NCBI RefSeq assembly: GCF_020524495.1
Contig: NZ_JAIVLB010000017.1
Span: forward strand, 1-64,000
Reading direction: 5' to 3'
DNA: 64,000 bases
Origin: Bacillus stratosphericus
Lineage (GTDB): Bacteria > Bacillota > Bacilli > Bacillales > Bacillaceae
Below are positions 1-8,809 of the stretch, in pieces. Made by a program: the position numbers and the translations under genes. The notes under the pieces were generated by a model that did no database searches, was not told the DNA's origin, and saw nothing but the letters and a program-made list of their open reading frames with translations. Numbering within the stretch: the first letter of the stretch is position 1; the number at the start of each line of letters is the position of its first letter.

Positions 1-9
1 GCTAGCAAA

Positions 10-35
10 CTGGACATGGAAAGGACCATGTCCAG
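10..35. repeat. perfect inverted repeat, 10-bp arms
   Basis: Arms CTGGACATGG (10-19) and CCATGTCCAG (26-35) are perfectly complementary around a 6-nt loop. No T-run follows on either strand, so it is a poor terminator and could be an operator. In the second + frame the bases to position 40 read as a short tail ending in TAA, possibly the last codons of a gene outside the window, but this cannot be supported. Confidence 0.35.
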
Positions 36-71
36 CGTAAGACAACTGATAAATTTTATCAAAATAAGTGA

Positions 72-106
72 AAACCCCACTTTTACTTGAAGTAAAGGTG
101 GGGTTT
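72..106. terminator. intrinsic terminator hairpin
   Basis: A long stem pairs AAACCCCAC at 72-80 (extended to 88) with GTGGGGTTT at 98-106. On the minus strand the stem is followed by TTTTCACTTATTTT, so it most likely ends the acetate-transporter transcript. It may also stop + strand transcription from outside the window. Confidence 0.6.
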
Positions 107-119
107 GTCTACGGTCTGA

Positions 120-140
120 GAAAGGCTGATAAAGCCTTTC
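120..140. terminator. small hairpin next to the transporter stop codon
   Basis: GAAAGGC (120-126) pairs with GCCTTTC (134-140), followed on the + strand by a T-rich stretch. It lies just past the stop of the minus-strand transporter gene and upstream of the larger hairpin at 72-106. Confidence 0.35.
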
Positions 141-153
141 CTTTTCATTTATG

Positions 154-768
154 CTATGTAAAAATGCGAAATGGTTGTCCAACCGGAAGCACAGTACGGC
201 CAAAATGCGTATTGAGTACAACGGCTGCAGAACCATAAAACGAAAGAAGAGAAATGATGAGTTCTGAAATGCCTGCAATGGTATGCGTAACATCATACAT
301 CACACCAAACGAGCTAAGGGACAGGCCAATGAATAAGAAATCAATAAAGACGAAAATCATAAATAACACTTTATGTGTTTCCATTGCAACGATTGTCATA
401 AATAAGCTAAAAATCAAATAACCAATAAAAGCAAAACCTAGTTGTTTTGGATCCGCAGCTCCCGCAAGCGTTTCCCCAAAAACGCCAGCTTGAATGAGCC
501 AAGTGGTTCCAACGCCCATCCAAAAAAGACCGAATGCACCGAAAGCAGTGGCGCCAAAAATATTACGATGCTTTGAATCTTGTATGGACGCAATAAGCTG
601 TGCGATTCCTCCAAGGAAGATAGCCCAAGGTAAGATAAGGGAAGTGCCATCTGTTATTCCTAGTTTTTGTGAGGACGCAACGAGCGTCACCATTGCCAAA
701 CCAAACAAACCAAGTGGTGTTGGGTCTGCAATTGATAATCGAATTGCTTGAACATTCTGTTTTTCCAT
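154..768 (-). CDS. acetate uptake transporter (GPR1/FUN34/YaaH family)
   Basis: A 204-residue polytopic membrane protein with about six hydrophobic segments. The N-terminal motif DPTPLGLFGLA corresponds to the family signature NPxPLGL, and the length is typical of YaaH/SatP monocarboxylate channels that take up acetate or succinate. The start is supported by an AGGAGG site 5 nt before the ATG. It is transcribed alone, diverging from the next gene. Substrate is inferred from family only. Confidence 0.85.
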   Translation of the reverse strand: MEKQNVQAIRLSIADPTPLGLFGLAMVTLVASSQKLGITDGTSLILPWAIFLGGIAQLIASIQDSKHRNIFGATAFGAFGLFWMGVGTTWLIQAGVFGETLAGAADPKQLGFAFIGYLIFSLFMTIVAMETHKVLFMIFVFIDFLFIGLSLSSFGVMYDVTHTIAGISELIISLLSFYGSAAVVLNTHFGRTVLPVGQPFRIFT

Positions 769-910
769 AATGACCTCCTACAATTTGCACTTACAAAAGA
801 TACTCGAATTCGATAGAAACGTCAAGCTCTTTTTTAGTAGACACTTGCAACGTCTACCAAATAAATCTATATTTAATACATATAATTTGTAATAGAAAAA
901 GAGGGATAGA

Positions 911-1732
911 ATGAGTAAAGGCTTAGCTGGTAAAACAATTGCCATTTGTGGAACGAGAAAAACAGAGGAAATGCGTACACTTGTTGAAAAGCAAGGAGGA
1001 CAAGCCGTTATTCGTTCTCTTCAAGGAACAGTGTTTTTAGCAAAAGAGGAGTTACAGCCAGGCATCGAAACCTTTGTGAAACAAGGAGCCGATTGGGTGA
1101 TTTTAACAACGGGCATCGGCACAGATACATTAATTGAAAGTGCCGAAGAGCTAAATCTTGGAGATGCATTTATGAACATTTTATCAAATGCCCGCATCGC
1201 TTCAAGAGGGTACAAAACCTTTGCTGCTTTAAAAAAACGCGGCATTCAGCCAGACGTCTCTGATGAAGATGGAACCGTTCGTGACCTCATCTCAAAGCTT
1301 GAAGACAAAGCGTTTCAAGGTAAACGAGTCATGGTGCAGCTTCACGGCGAAAATGCGCCAGCTCTCATCCAGTTTTTACATGATAAGGGGGCAGACGTTT
1401 TGCCGCTGTTACCGTATCAGCATACGCCTCCTAAACCAGAGGCTGCTGAAACTTTGCTTCAAGAAATGAAAGAAAGAAAGGTTCATGCCGTCTGTTTTAC
1501 GACCGCTGTCCAGGTTCATGCCTTTTTCAAACTAGCAGCAAAATGGGGCAGAAAAGAAGAACTGCAAGATCTATTTGAGCATCATGTGATGTCTGTGGCT
1601 GTCGGGAAAGTCACATCTGAAGCTTTAAAAGAAGAGGGAGTAGACCGCATTCTTGCCCCGTCACTTGAGAGAATGGGTGCAATGATTTTGGAATTATCCC
1701 AATATATGGAAAAACAATCGACACACTCATAG
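911..1732 (+). CDS. uroporphyrinogen-III synthase-like (HemD fold) protein
   Basis: A 273-residue soluble protein with the two-lobed HemD pattern: an N-terminal GKTIAICGTRKTEEM segment, a central crossover around TFAALKKRGIQPDV, and a C-terminal CFTTAVQVHAFF...VGKVTSEALKEEGV segment, all typical of uroporphyrinogen-III synthases. It is not beside other haem genes, so it is probably a stand-alone HemD paralogue rather than the housekeeping enzyme, and its true reaction is uncertain. AGAGGGA precedes the ATG by a normal distance. A bidirectional terminator follows directly. Confidence 0.75.
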   Translation: MSKGLAGKTIAICGTRKTEEMRTLVEKQGGQAVIRSLQGTVFLAKEELQPGIETFVKQGADWVILTTGIGTDTLIESAEELNLGDAFMNILSNARIASRGYKTFAALKKRGIQPDVSDEDGTVRDLISKLEDKAFQGKRVMVQLHGENAPALIQFLHDKGADVLPLLPYQHTPPKPEAAETLLQEMKERKVHAVCFTTAVQVHAFFKLAAKWGRKEELQDLFEHHVMSVAVGKVTSEALKEEGVDRILAPSLERMGAMILELSQYMEKQSTHS

Positions 1733-1769
1733 AAAAAACGCCTTTCACAGTATGAGTGGAAGGCGTTTT
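1733..1769. terminator. bidirectional terminator between convergent genes
   Basis: AAAACGCCTT pairs with AAGGCGTTTT around the intergenic gap of the convergent HemD-like and yngC genes. A-runs and T-runs flank both sides, so both transcripts can end here. Confidence 0.7.
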
Positions 1770-1771
1770 CG

Positions 1772-2374
1772 TTAGAGTGTCCGTTTTCGATTCGTGCTGG
1801 TTTTTTTCAGTATGAAATACAGAACGATAAGGACGATGGCAATGGCCATAATAGGTGTTGTATAAGCGTGGGCAACACTTTGAATGTGATCCCACTTTGT
1901 CCCAAGCTGCATACCGAGATAAATAAATAAGATGGACCAAGGGATCGCAGCTAATCCCGTCAAGAGAACAAATTTGAAAAATGGCATTTTGGCAATGCCC
2001 GCTGGAATCGAGATGGCATGGCGTACAACAGGGATAAAGCGTGCTGTAAACACCACACCGGTTCCATACCGATCAAACCAGCGCTCTGCAGTGGCAATAT
2101 GATGCTCGTGGATGAATAAATATTTCCCGTACTTTTTTAAAAAAGGTCTACCGCCGTAAAGACCAATCCAGTAAATAAAACACTGGGCAAGCGTTCCTCC
2201 AATGACTCCAGCAACGACAGCCCCAACAAAACCAATGGTTCCTGTTGATACCATATATCCTCCATAGGCAAGAACAATTTCACTCGGAATGATTTCAATC
2301 ATCAGTCCAATTGCAACCCCTATGTATCCAAGGCTTGTCAGCCAGGTTAAAATTTCATGAAAAAAGGTTCCCAT
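1772..2374 (-). CDS. yngC: DedA family membrane protein YngC
   Basis: A 200-residue membrane protein carrying the DedA/SNARE-associated signatures: an N-terminal EIIPSEIVLAYGG region and the motif ARFIPVVRHAISIPAG near residue 110, followed by terminal hydrophobic helices. DedA proteins include lipid scramblases and flippases that help maintain membrane potential. The length is close to that of B. subtilis YngC, and the position beside a yngB remnant agrees with the yngABC neighbourhood. A weak GAGTG site precedes the ATG. Confidence 0.85.
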   Translation of the reverse strand: MGTFFHEILTWLTSLGYIGVAIGLMIEIIPSEIVLAYGGYMVSTGTIGFVGAVVAGVIGGTLAQCFIYWIGLYGGRPFLKKYGKYLFIHEHHIATAERWFDRYGTGVVFTARFIPVVRHAISIPAGIAKMPFFKFVLLTGLAAIPWSILFIYLGMQLGTKWDHIQSVAHAYTTPIMAIAIVLIVLYFILKKTSTNRKRTL

Positions 2375-2486
2375 TTATTTCACTCTGCCTTTAAATACGA
2401 ATTTCTTAAAACATCTTTATAAGAGCCTATGCTTGTTTTGCTTCTCTCATGAGTATGCTTGGTATATACTCCTCTACTGATTCTTT

Positions 2487-3190
<704 letters not shown>

Positions 3191-3220
3191 AAAGCGTTCA
3201 GCTTGATGAGCTGGACGCTT
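3191..3220 (-). terminator. terminator overlapping the glcF stop codon
   Basis: AGCGTCCAGCT and AGCTGAACGCT pair on the minus strand with one G-T pair, followed by TTTTTATGC. The stem includes the last Ser codons and the stop of glcF. Confidence 0.65.
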
Positions 3221-4544
3221 CTTTTCCATATTGGACGGCTTCTAATAAAAAGTCAGCTAGATGAACGGCTCTCATGCTGGGCGTGTGCCCTGATCGTTTG
3301 ATGCCTGCAACCATTTGCAACTGACAGCCTGGATTAGATGTAACAATCGCGGCTGCTGTTGTATGACTTGCTTCAGTCATTTTATGATCTAAAATTTGCA
3401 TCGACATCTCTGGCTGTAAGATGTTGTAAATACCTGCTGAGCCGCAGCATCGATCTGCATCCTTCATTTCTCTAAACGTCACACCTTTTATTGCTTTCAT
3501 GAGCACTCTTGGCGCGCTTATTACACCCATTCCATTTCGTAAATGACAGGAGTCTTGGTAGGTGATGACTTGCTCTGGCAAGGCCAATGGCGTGCGATGA
3601 TGAAACTGAAGCTCCACAAGTATGTCTGATATATCCGTTATTTTCTTCGAGAAGGTTTCACTTCGCTTTTGTAAATTTGGATCATCCTGAAGCAAATGAT
3701 CGCAATCACTTAAAAAGGCACCGCACCCGCCTGCATTCATGACAATGGCATCTACATCCGTTTCTTCAAATGCTTCAATATTCCGTTTTGCTAACTGTTT
3801 CGATTGCTTTTTTTCACCACTATGGCCATGGAGCGCTCCGCAGCACGTCTGTTTAGGAGGGATGACAACGTCGCAGCCTGCCAGCTGCAGGAGATGGATC
3901 GTCGCTTCGTTTGTGCTAGAAAAAACCGTGTCCATTAAACAGCCAGAAAAAAATGCCACACGTTTTCTTGTTGGACCAATGGCTTTGTATTCATTCAAAC
4001 GGCTTTTCTTTTGATGCGGTACCTTTGGGAGAGCATATTCCATCAACTGTAAATGGGAGGGAAGCACCTTCAGCATGCCAGTTTTGCGGGCGGCTGTTTG
4101 CAGACCGGATGTTTGATAAAACCTTAGTAACCCTGCGGCTTGTCGCATACGACTTTGTGAAGGGAAGAGACCTTTAAAAACAGCACGCCTCATCAAATGA
4201 ATAGGGAACGATTGTTTTTTATGCTGCTGAAGGATGTCTCTAGCATCTTCAAGTAACCGCCCATACTTGACGCCAGAAGGGCAGACCGGTTCACATGCAC
4301 GGCAGCCAAGACAAAGATTAAGCGAATGTTCAACATCTTCACCTGGCTCAATGACGCCGTCTCTTACCGCCTTCATTAAAGCAATTCGCCCCCGGGGTGA
4401 ATGCGTTTCTTGTTGGCCTGATTCAATATAAGTAGGGCAGGAAGGGAGGCAGAAGCCGCATCGCATACAATTGAGCAGCTCTTTTTCATCCATTTGCTGC
4501 TGGAACTTTTGCTGAATTTGTTTGTTTTCAAAAGAAGAGGTCAT
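3198..4544 (-). CDS. glcF: glycolate oxidase iron-sulfur subunit
   Basis: A 448-residue protein with two N-terminal 4Fe-4S clusters, CMRCGFCLPSCPTY (about residues 26-39) and CLGCRACEPVCPSG (about 77-90), then two CCG domains (TCCGALHGHSGE and RCCGSAGIYN). This is the architecture of GlcF and heterodisulfide-reductase-type electron carriers; B. subtilis YsfD is the counterpart. It would pass electrons from the FAD subunit GlcD during oxidation of glycolate or lactate-like 2-hydroxyacids. Its ATG overlaps the end of glcD by 4 nt, indicating translational coupling. Confidence 0.92.
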   Translation of the reverse strand: MTSSFENKQIQQKFQQQMDEKELLNCMRCGFCLPSCPTYIESGQQETHSPRGRIALMKAVRDGVIEPGEDVEHSLNLCLGCRACEPVCPSGVKYGRLLEDARDILQQHKKQSFPIHLMRRAVFKGLFPSQSRMRQAAGLLRFYQTSGLQTAARKTGMLKVLPSHLQLMEYALPKVPHQKKSRLNEYKAIGPTRKRVAFFSGCLMDTVFSSTNEATIHLLQLAGCDVVIPPKQTCCGALHGHSGEKKQSKQLAKRNIEAFEETDVDAIVMNAGGCGAFLSDCDHLLQDDPNLQKRSETFSKKITDISDILVELQFHHRTPLALPEQVITYQDSCHLRNGMGVISAPRVLMKAIKGVTFREMKDADRCCGSAGIYNILQPEMSMQILDHKMTEASHTTAAAIVTSNPGCQLQMVAGIKRSGHTPSMRAVHLADFLLEAVQYGKEASSSSS

Positions 4545-5950
4545 GAGATCACCACCCGCTTTCTTACTGCTTTTCCAAACACTTTATCAGGGTTCATGAT
4601 ATTTGTTGGGTCCAGTGCCTCTTTAATCGCTTTCATTGCAGCGATTCCTTCTTTTTTGACCTTCAGCTCCAAATAGGGGGCTTTCATCAGACCAACTCCA
4701 TGTTCACCGGTAATAGTGCCGCCAAGCGACACTGCCTTTTCAAATATGGCCTGAAAGGCTTCTTCCACGCGTTTCATTTCTTCTCCATTCCTTGCATCCG
4801 CCGCACAAGTGGGGTGTAAGTTCCCATCCCCAGCATGCCCAAACGTACAGATTTTGACTTGATACATTTGACCAATTTCTTCGATCGCACGAACCATGTT
4901 GGCAATCTCAGACCGAGGTACTGTCGCATCTTCTAAAATCGTTGTGGGGCTTAACCGGGCAAGGGCTGATAAAGCGGAGCGTCTTGCCGTTAATAGCGCA
5001 TTAGCCTCTTCTTCAGAATGTGCAATATTCACTCTTTTTGCCCCGTGTTGCTCACAGACTTGCGCCATTTTTTGTATATCACGTGAAACAGCCTCGGGGA
5101 TACCGTCCTGTTCGATTATTAACACCGCTTGAACGTCAGTAGGCAGCCCGATTTTCGCAAAATCCTCAACCACTTCAAGGGTAGGCTGATCCATAAATTC
5201 TAATGTAGCAGGAATGATACGCTCAGCAATAATGGCAGAGACAGAAGTAGCGGCTTCTTCTAAACTTTCGTATAAACAAAGCATCGTTTGTTTTGTTTCT
5301 GGAAGCGGCAAGAGCTTCATCGTTGCTTCTGTGACAATTCCGAGTGTTCCTTCTGAACCAACGAACAATTGATTCAAATCATATCCAGCCACGTCTTTTG
5401 CAAGTTTACCACCAGTTTTGATGATGTCACCATTTGGCAGAACCACTTCAAGTCCAAGAACATAATCTCTTGTCACACCATACTTTAATCCTCTTAAGCC
5501 CCCTGAATTCTCGTTAATATTTCCACCTAATGTAGAGATTTTCATAGAGCTTGGATCAGGTGGATAGAAGAGGCCTTTTTCCTCTACTTGACGAATAAGC
5601 TCCTGCGTAATTAAACCTGGCTGCACCGTTGCGGTGAGGTTTTCTTCATCAATTTCTAATAATTGATTCATTCTTGTAAACAGGATAACAAGTCCTCCTT
5701 GCGTCGGACATGTTCCTGCGCAAAGATTGGTTCCTGATCCTCTCGGTACGATCGGCACATGGTATGATCCGCACAGCCTGACAATTTGCTGCACTTCCTC
5801 TACCGTGTAAGGGCTCACAATTGCATCTGGCATATGCTGAAAATTAGGCGTCGCATCATAAGAGTAAGCAAGACGATCTGCCTGATTGTCTTGTACATAA
5901 GACGCTCCGACGATCTCTTTTAATTTGCTTGAAAATTCAGAATCTAACAT
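4541..5950 (-). CDS. glcD: glycolate oxidase FAD subunit
   Basis: A 469-residue FAD-linked oxidase. The PCMH FAD-binding motif is at PRGSGTNLCAG and GGNINENSGGLRGLKYG, and a C-terminal half has the FAD-oxidase signature HAGDGNLHPT and GEHGVGLMK. This matches GlcD (B. subtilis YsfC), which oxidises glycolate to glyoxylate with GlcF. I chose the ATG at 5950, which has a GGGAGTG site about 7 nt upstream, over an upstream TTG. It forms a two-gene operon with glcF, downstream of and on the same strand as the probable regulator gene. Confidence 0.92.
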   Translation of the reverse strand: MLDSEFSSKLKEIVGASYVQDNQADRLAYSYDATPNFQHMPDAIVSPYTVEEVQQIVRLCGSYHVPIVPRGSGTNLCAGTCPTQGGLVILFTRMNQLLEIDEENLTATVQPGLITQELIRQVEEKGLFYPPDPSSMKISTLGGNINENSGGLRGLKYGVTRDYVLGLEVVLPNGDIIKTGGKLAKDVAGYDLNQLFVGSEGTLGIVTEATMKLLPLPETKQTMLCLYESLEEAATSVSAIIAERIIPATLEFMDQPTLEVVEDFAKIGLPTDVQAVLIIEQDGIPEAVSRDIQKMAQVCEQHGAKRVNIAHSEEEANALLTARRSALSALARLSPTTILEDATVPRSEIANMVRAIEEIGQMYQVKICTFGHAGDGNLHPTCAADARNGEEMKRVEEAFQAIFEKAVSLGGTITGEHGVGLMKAPYLELKVKKEGIAAMKAIKEALDPTNIMNPDKVFGKAVRKRVVIS

Positions 5951-6000
5951 GTTCAATCACTCCCACTCATTTGACGTGTCGTTTCTTTCAGTATAAAAAA

Positions 6001-6029
6001 AGAATCGTCTGATGACTATGGACGATTCT
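6001..6029 (-). terminator. terminator at the end of ysfB
   Basis: AGAATCGTC (6001-6009) pairs with GACGATTCT (6021-6029). On the minus strand a run of seven T follows. The stem overlaps the ysfB stop codon and separates it from glcD. Confidence 0.75.
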
Positions 6030-7161
6030 ACAAAATATTAGGCTGTTTTACTGGTTTTTTTGTATTATGTTCTAACAGCATCAACGCTAAATAAAAGAGC
6101 ATCGCATCTTGCATTCGTTTTGGATCAAGTGTGGTTAAATCTTGGATACGCTTTAACCTGTAATGCAGAGTATTAATATGTACATGCATGGCTTCAGCTG
6201 CATGTTTCAATGAGTAATCTGATGTCAACAGCATTCGCAATGTTTTCACCAGTTCAGGATAGGGGAGAAGAGGCCCAATTGTTCGATCAATAAACATTTC
6301 TTTCGTTTCCTGACTGACTTCCTCGATAAAAAGTTCAAGCGTCAAATCTTCATCAAACACGATCGGCGTATCAGCATGCGCCAATTTTAATGCACGAAAG
6401 GCTTGATGAAAGGATTGCTTCATCAAGTGAGAAGCCGCTGGTTTTCCCGCACCAATCAACATCTTCGACGGGTAAACCGCTGCGAGTGAGGCATAAATAT
6501 GAAAAAGGCGCTGCTGCAATGCTTCACGACCATCCGCAGTTGTTTGTAGCATCAGCAAAAAGCGTGCATGTCCCCAGCGCACAATGATCTCCTGATTGGT
6601 GAGGTGCAGCATGGCCTTCATCGCTTTATATTGATCCTGCTTCATAAACGATTCATTCTGACAATCGATCAATACCACAACACGCGGCTGTTCAACATCA
6701 ATTTGAAGCTGCTTTGCCTTTTCAGTTATATCCATACATGTCTCCGGCAGATGAAGCCAGTCAAACACAAACGCTTCCAGATGTCGTTCATCTGTTTCAG
6801 TCTCTTGAAAAAATTCATGTTCTTGAATGAGTAGCTCCGTCATTTTCCGTAAAATTTCACCAAAAGGGGACACATGCAGAGGATTTCCTGTCATCCCAAT
6901 CACACCAATGACCTTTTGCTCAAAGTAGATTGGCAAATTGATGCCGGCTTTAATTCCTTTCATATGCTGCTCATCCTGCTTTGTGAGGATTCGTTTCTGC
7001 CCTTCAAAGAATGTGAGGTATGCGCCTTCATGAAATTGGCCAATGCGCGTTTCATCAGTTGCCGCGATGATGGTACCGTTTGTTTGTGCGATAATGATTT
7101 CCTCAGTTAGCACCTTTTTGACTTCGTTTACGATTTTTTCTGCCAGTGTCATTGTGAGCAA
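6028..7161 (-). CDS. ysfB: CdaR-type regulator of glycolate oxidase genes
   Basis: A 377-residue regulator with an N-terminal sugar-diacid-recognition domain (residues about 5-135; GQFHEGAYLTFFEGQK, INLPIYFEQKVIGVIGMTG) and a C-terminal PucR-type helix-turn-helix (LKHAAEAMHVHINTLHYRLK, about 320-340). This is the CdaR/YsfB layout. It lies immediately upstream of glcDF and probably activates them in response to a hydroxyacid. The TTG start at 7161 is chosen because GGAGGGG lies 6 nt upstream; the next ATG is too far from it. Confidence 0.85.
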   Translation of the reverse strand: MLTMTLAEKIVNEVKKVLTEEIIIAQTNGTIIAATDETRIGQFHEGAYLTFFEGQKRILTKQDEQHMKGIKAGINLPIYFEQKVIGVIGMTGNPLHVSPFGEILRKMTELLIQEHEFFQETETDERHLEAFVFDWLHLPETCMDITEKAKQLQIDVEQPRVVVLIDCQNESFMKQDQYKAMKAMLHLTNQEIIVRWGHARFLLMLQTTADGREALQQRLFHIYASLAAVYPSKMLIGAGKPAASHLMKQSFHQAFRALKLAHADTPIVFDEDLTLELFIEEVSQETKEMFIDRTIGPLLPYPELVKTLRMLLTSDYSLKHAAEAMHVHINTLHYRLKRIQDLTTLDPKRMQDAMLFYLALMLLEHNTKKPVKQPNIL

Positions 7162-7286
7162 AACGTACCCCTCCCAAATGTTTTGTTTTACACTATGATA
7201 CCATCATATGCCCAGACATATCTTTCTTTTCGTGTGTTATGCTAAAATAATAAATGCAAATGAAGTTGATGAAAGGGGACATAGTC

Positions 7287-7865
7287 ATGTCGTTGCAAAA
7301 TCGCTTACAATATTTACTAAAAGAAGGGCAACCGCTGACAGACTTTGAATATGAAGAAGCGATGCGTCAAAAGTGGCCCATAGAAGGGGCAAGAATTCAA
7401 GAAGAAGCACGCTTCGGCGATGTATATATAGAGCGTGTCGACAAGGAATCAGAGGAAATGATTCAAACAGAAGCCTCATCATTTTTAAACACACCGCTTA
7501 CATATGTGAAAATTCATCAAAAAGAATTCATTTATATTGAATCGAAGTGGTTTGATGTGGTGAAAGTCGATGGATTAGCCATTGAATGGGATGAAGTATT
7601 TCAAACATATACTGTGTTATTCGGATTAAAACGTCCTAAAAAAGACATGGTCTTTCTAAAAGAAATGCTGTCTCAAATGGAAGGAGCCCAGCTTCAATTT
7701 AATGGACAAGACGGTTTATTCGATGTAAATATACAGCTTCTTGAGCTGGAGGAGATCGATGAAGATAGTTCTTTGATGGACGTCATATCGGCAGTGTACC
7801 GATTTTTGTTCCGCATGATCATGCAGCTTGAGATGAATGAATCAAAAAACGGCTCAAATTCCTGA
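7287..7865 (+). CDS. conserved hypothetical protein
   Basis: A 192-residue acidic soluble protein without a recognised domain. It has alternating charged and aromatic segments (PLTYVKIHQKEFIYIESKWF, then EWDEVFQTYTVLFGLKRP) and a C-terminal helical region rich in Met, Leu and Phe. No signal peptide or membrane span is seen. The ATG at 7287 is preferred, with AAAGGGG 9 nt upstream. It diverges from ysfB and ends in its own terminator, so it is monocistronic. Function unknown. Confidence 0.7.
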   Translation: MSLQNRLQYLLKEGQPLTDFEYEEAMRQKWPIEGARIQEEARFGDVYIERVDKESEEMIQTEASSFLNTPLTYVKIHQKEFIYIESKWFDVVKVDGLAIEWDEVFQTYTVLFGLKRPKKDMVFLKEMLSQMEGAQLQFNGQDGLFDVNIQLLELEEIDEDSSLMDVISAVYRFLFRMIMQLEMNESKNGSNS

Positions 7866-7875
7866 GTCGTTTTTT
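7844..7875 (+). terminator. terminator overlapping the stop of the preceding gene
   Basis: AAAAAACGGCTCA (7844-7856) pairs with TGAGTCGTTTTTT (7863-7875), ending in six T. The stop codon lies inside the stem. Confidence 0.8.
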
Positions 7876-7977
7876 ACTAATTCCTCTTACATGATCATCG
7901 GGTTGTTTCCTTCTCTTTTCTCCTTTTCTATAAAAGCGTATAATAGAGAAAAGATAAAAGAAAGGACTTTAACTTCT

Positions 7978-8784
7978 ATGAATCAGTCAAACAATCAATT
8001 TACCAATATTTCTAATTTTAGAGAGGTAGGGGGACTTCAAACAACAGATAAAATGATGATCAAGCAGGGCATGATTTATAGATCCGCGGATTTATCCCGT
8101 CTGACGAAACAAGACATCGTGTTGTTCTCGAAGCTGGGAATTCAAACAATTTGTGACCTCCGCTCAACGTCAGAACGTAAATCACACCCATCAAAGATCA
8201 AGGAACTGGACAAAATTGTCCATATTCCTATGCAGCCTGACAATATGATGCCAAGCAAACGGACCATGTTTCGTATGCTGACAACAGAAGGGAAATCTCT
8301 CTCGTTTACGCCAATAATGAAAGATTTATACCAGCGCATGCTCACCGAGCGTAAAAAAGAGATCCAGCAGGTGTTTACACTACTGTCAGACGAGAAAAAT
8401 TATCCACTTATGCTTCACTGTACGAGCGGAAAAGACCGTACTGGGTTTTTATCTGCTCTTATTCAATTAACAGCAGGTGTACCGATACCTACCGTTTTAA
8501 GTGAATACATGCGTTCAAATGAAGGGGTTCAAATGCTTGTCAAAAGGCAAGAACGTTTTATTCGGATGATGAGTTTGTACCGGGTATCAAAAGAACAGAT
8601 TCAGCCGCTGCTCGGTGTGCAGCAAGATTATCTTGAGGATGTGCTGAAAGAGATGATGGATACCTACGGAAGTGCAGAGCGGTATTTAATTGAATCCTGC
8701 GAAGTACCTGAAGCTCAGCTGAATGAAATGAAAAACATCTTGCTTACACCATCTGCTGGCATTTCATCACCAAACGAAGAATAA
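7978..8784 (+). CDS. protein tyrosine/serine phosphatase (Y_phosphatase3 family)
   Basis: A 268-residue phosphatase. The N-terminal NFREVGGLQT and YRSADLSRLTKQD segments and the P-loop HCTSGKDRTG (CX5R, about residue 145) define the Y_phosphatase3/LipA-like family, which removes phosphate from Tyr, Ser or phosphoinositide-like substrates. The Lys in the loop (CTSGKDR) is typical of these bacterial enzymes. The ATG at 7978 follows AAAGGA. A TATAAT hexamer lies about 40 nt upstream, suggesting its own promoter. No signal peptide, so probably cytoplasmic. Physiological substrate unknown. Confidence 0.85.
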   Translation: MNQSNNQFTNISNFREVGGLQTTDKMMIKQGMIYRSADLSRLTKQDIVLFSKLGIQTICDLRSTSERKSHPSKIKELDKIVHIPMQPDNMMPSKRTMFRMLTTEGKSLSFTPIMKDLYQRMLTERKKEIQQVFTLLSDEKNYPLMLHCTSGKDRTGFLSALIQLTAGVPIPTVLSEYMRSNEGVQMLVKRQERFIRMMSLYRVSKEQIQPLLGVQQDYLEDVLKEMMDTYGSAERYLIESCEVPEAQLNEMKNILLTPSAGISSPNEE

Positions 8785-8809
8785 ACTTCATGTGAGGTGA
8801 TGCAAAATC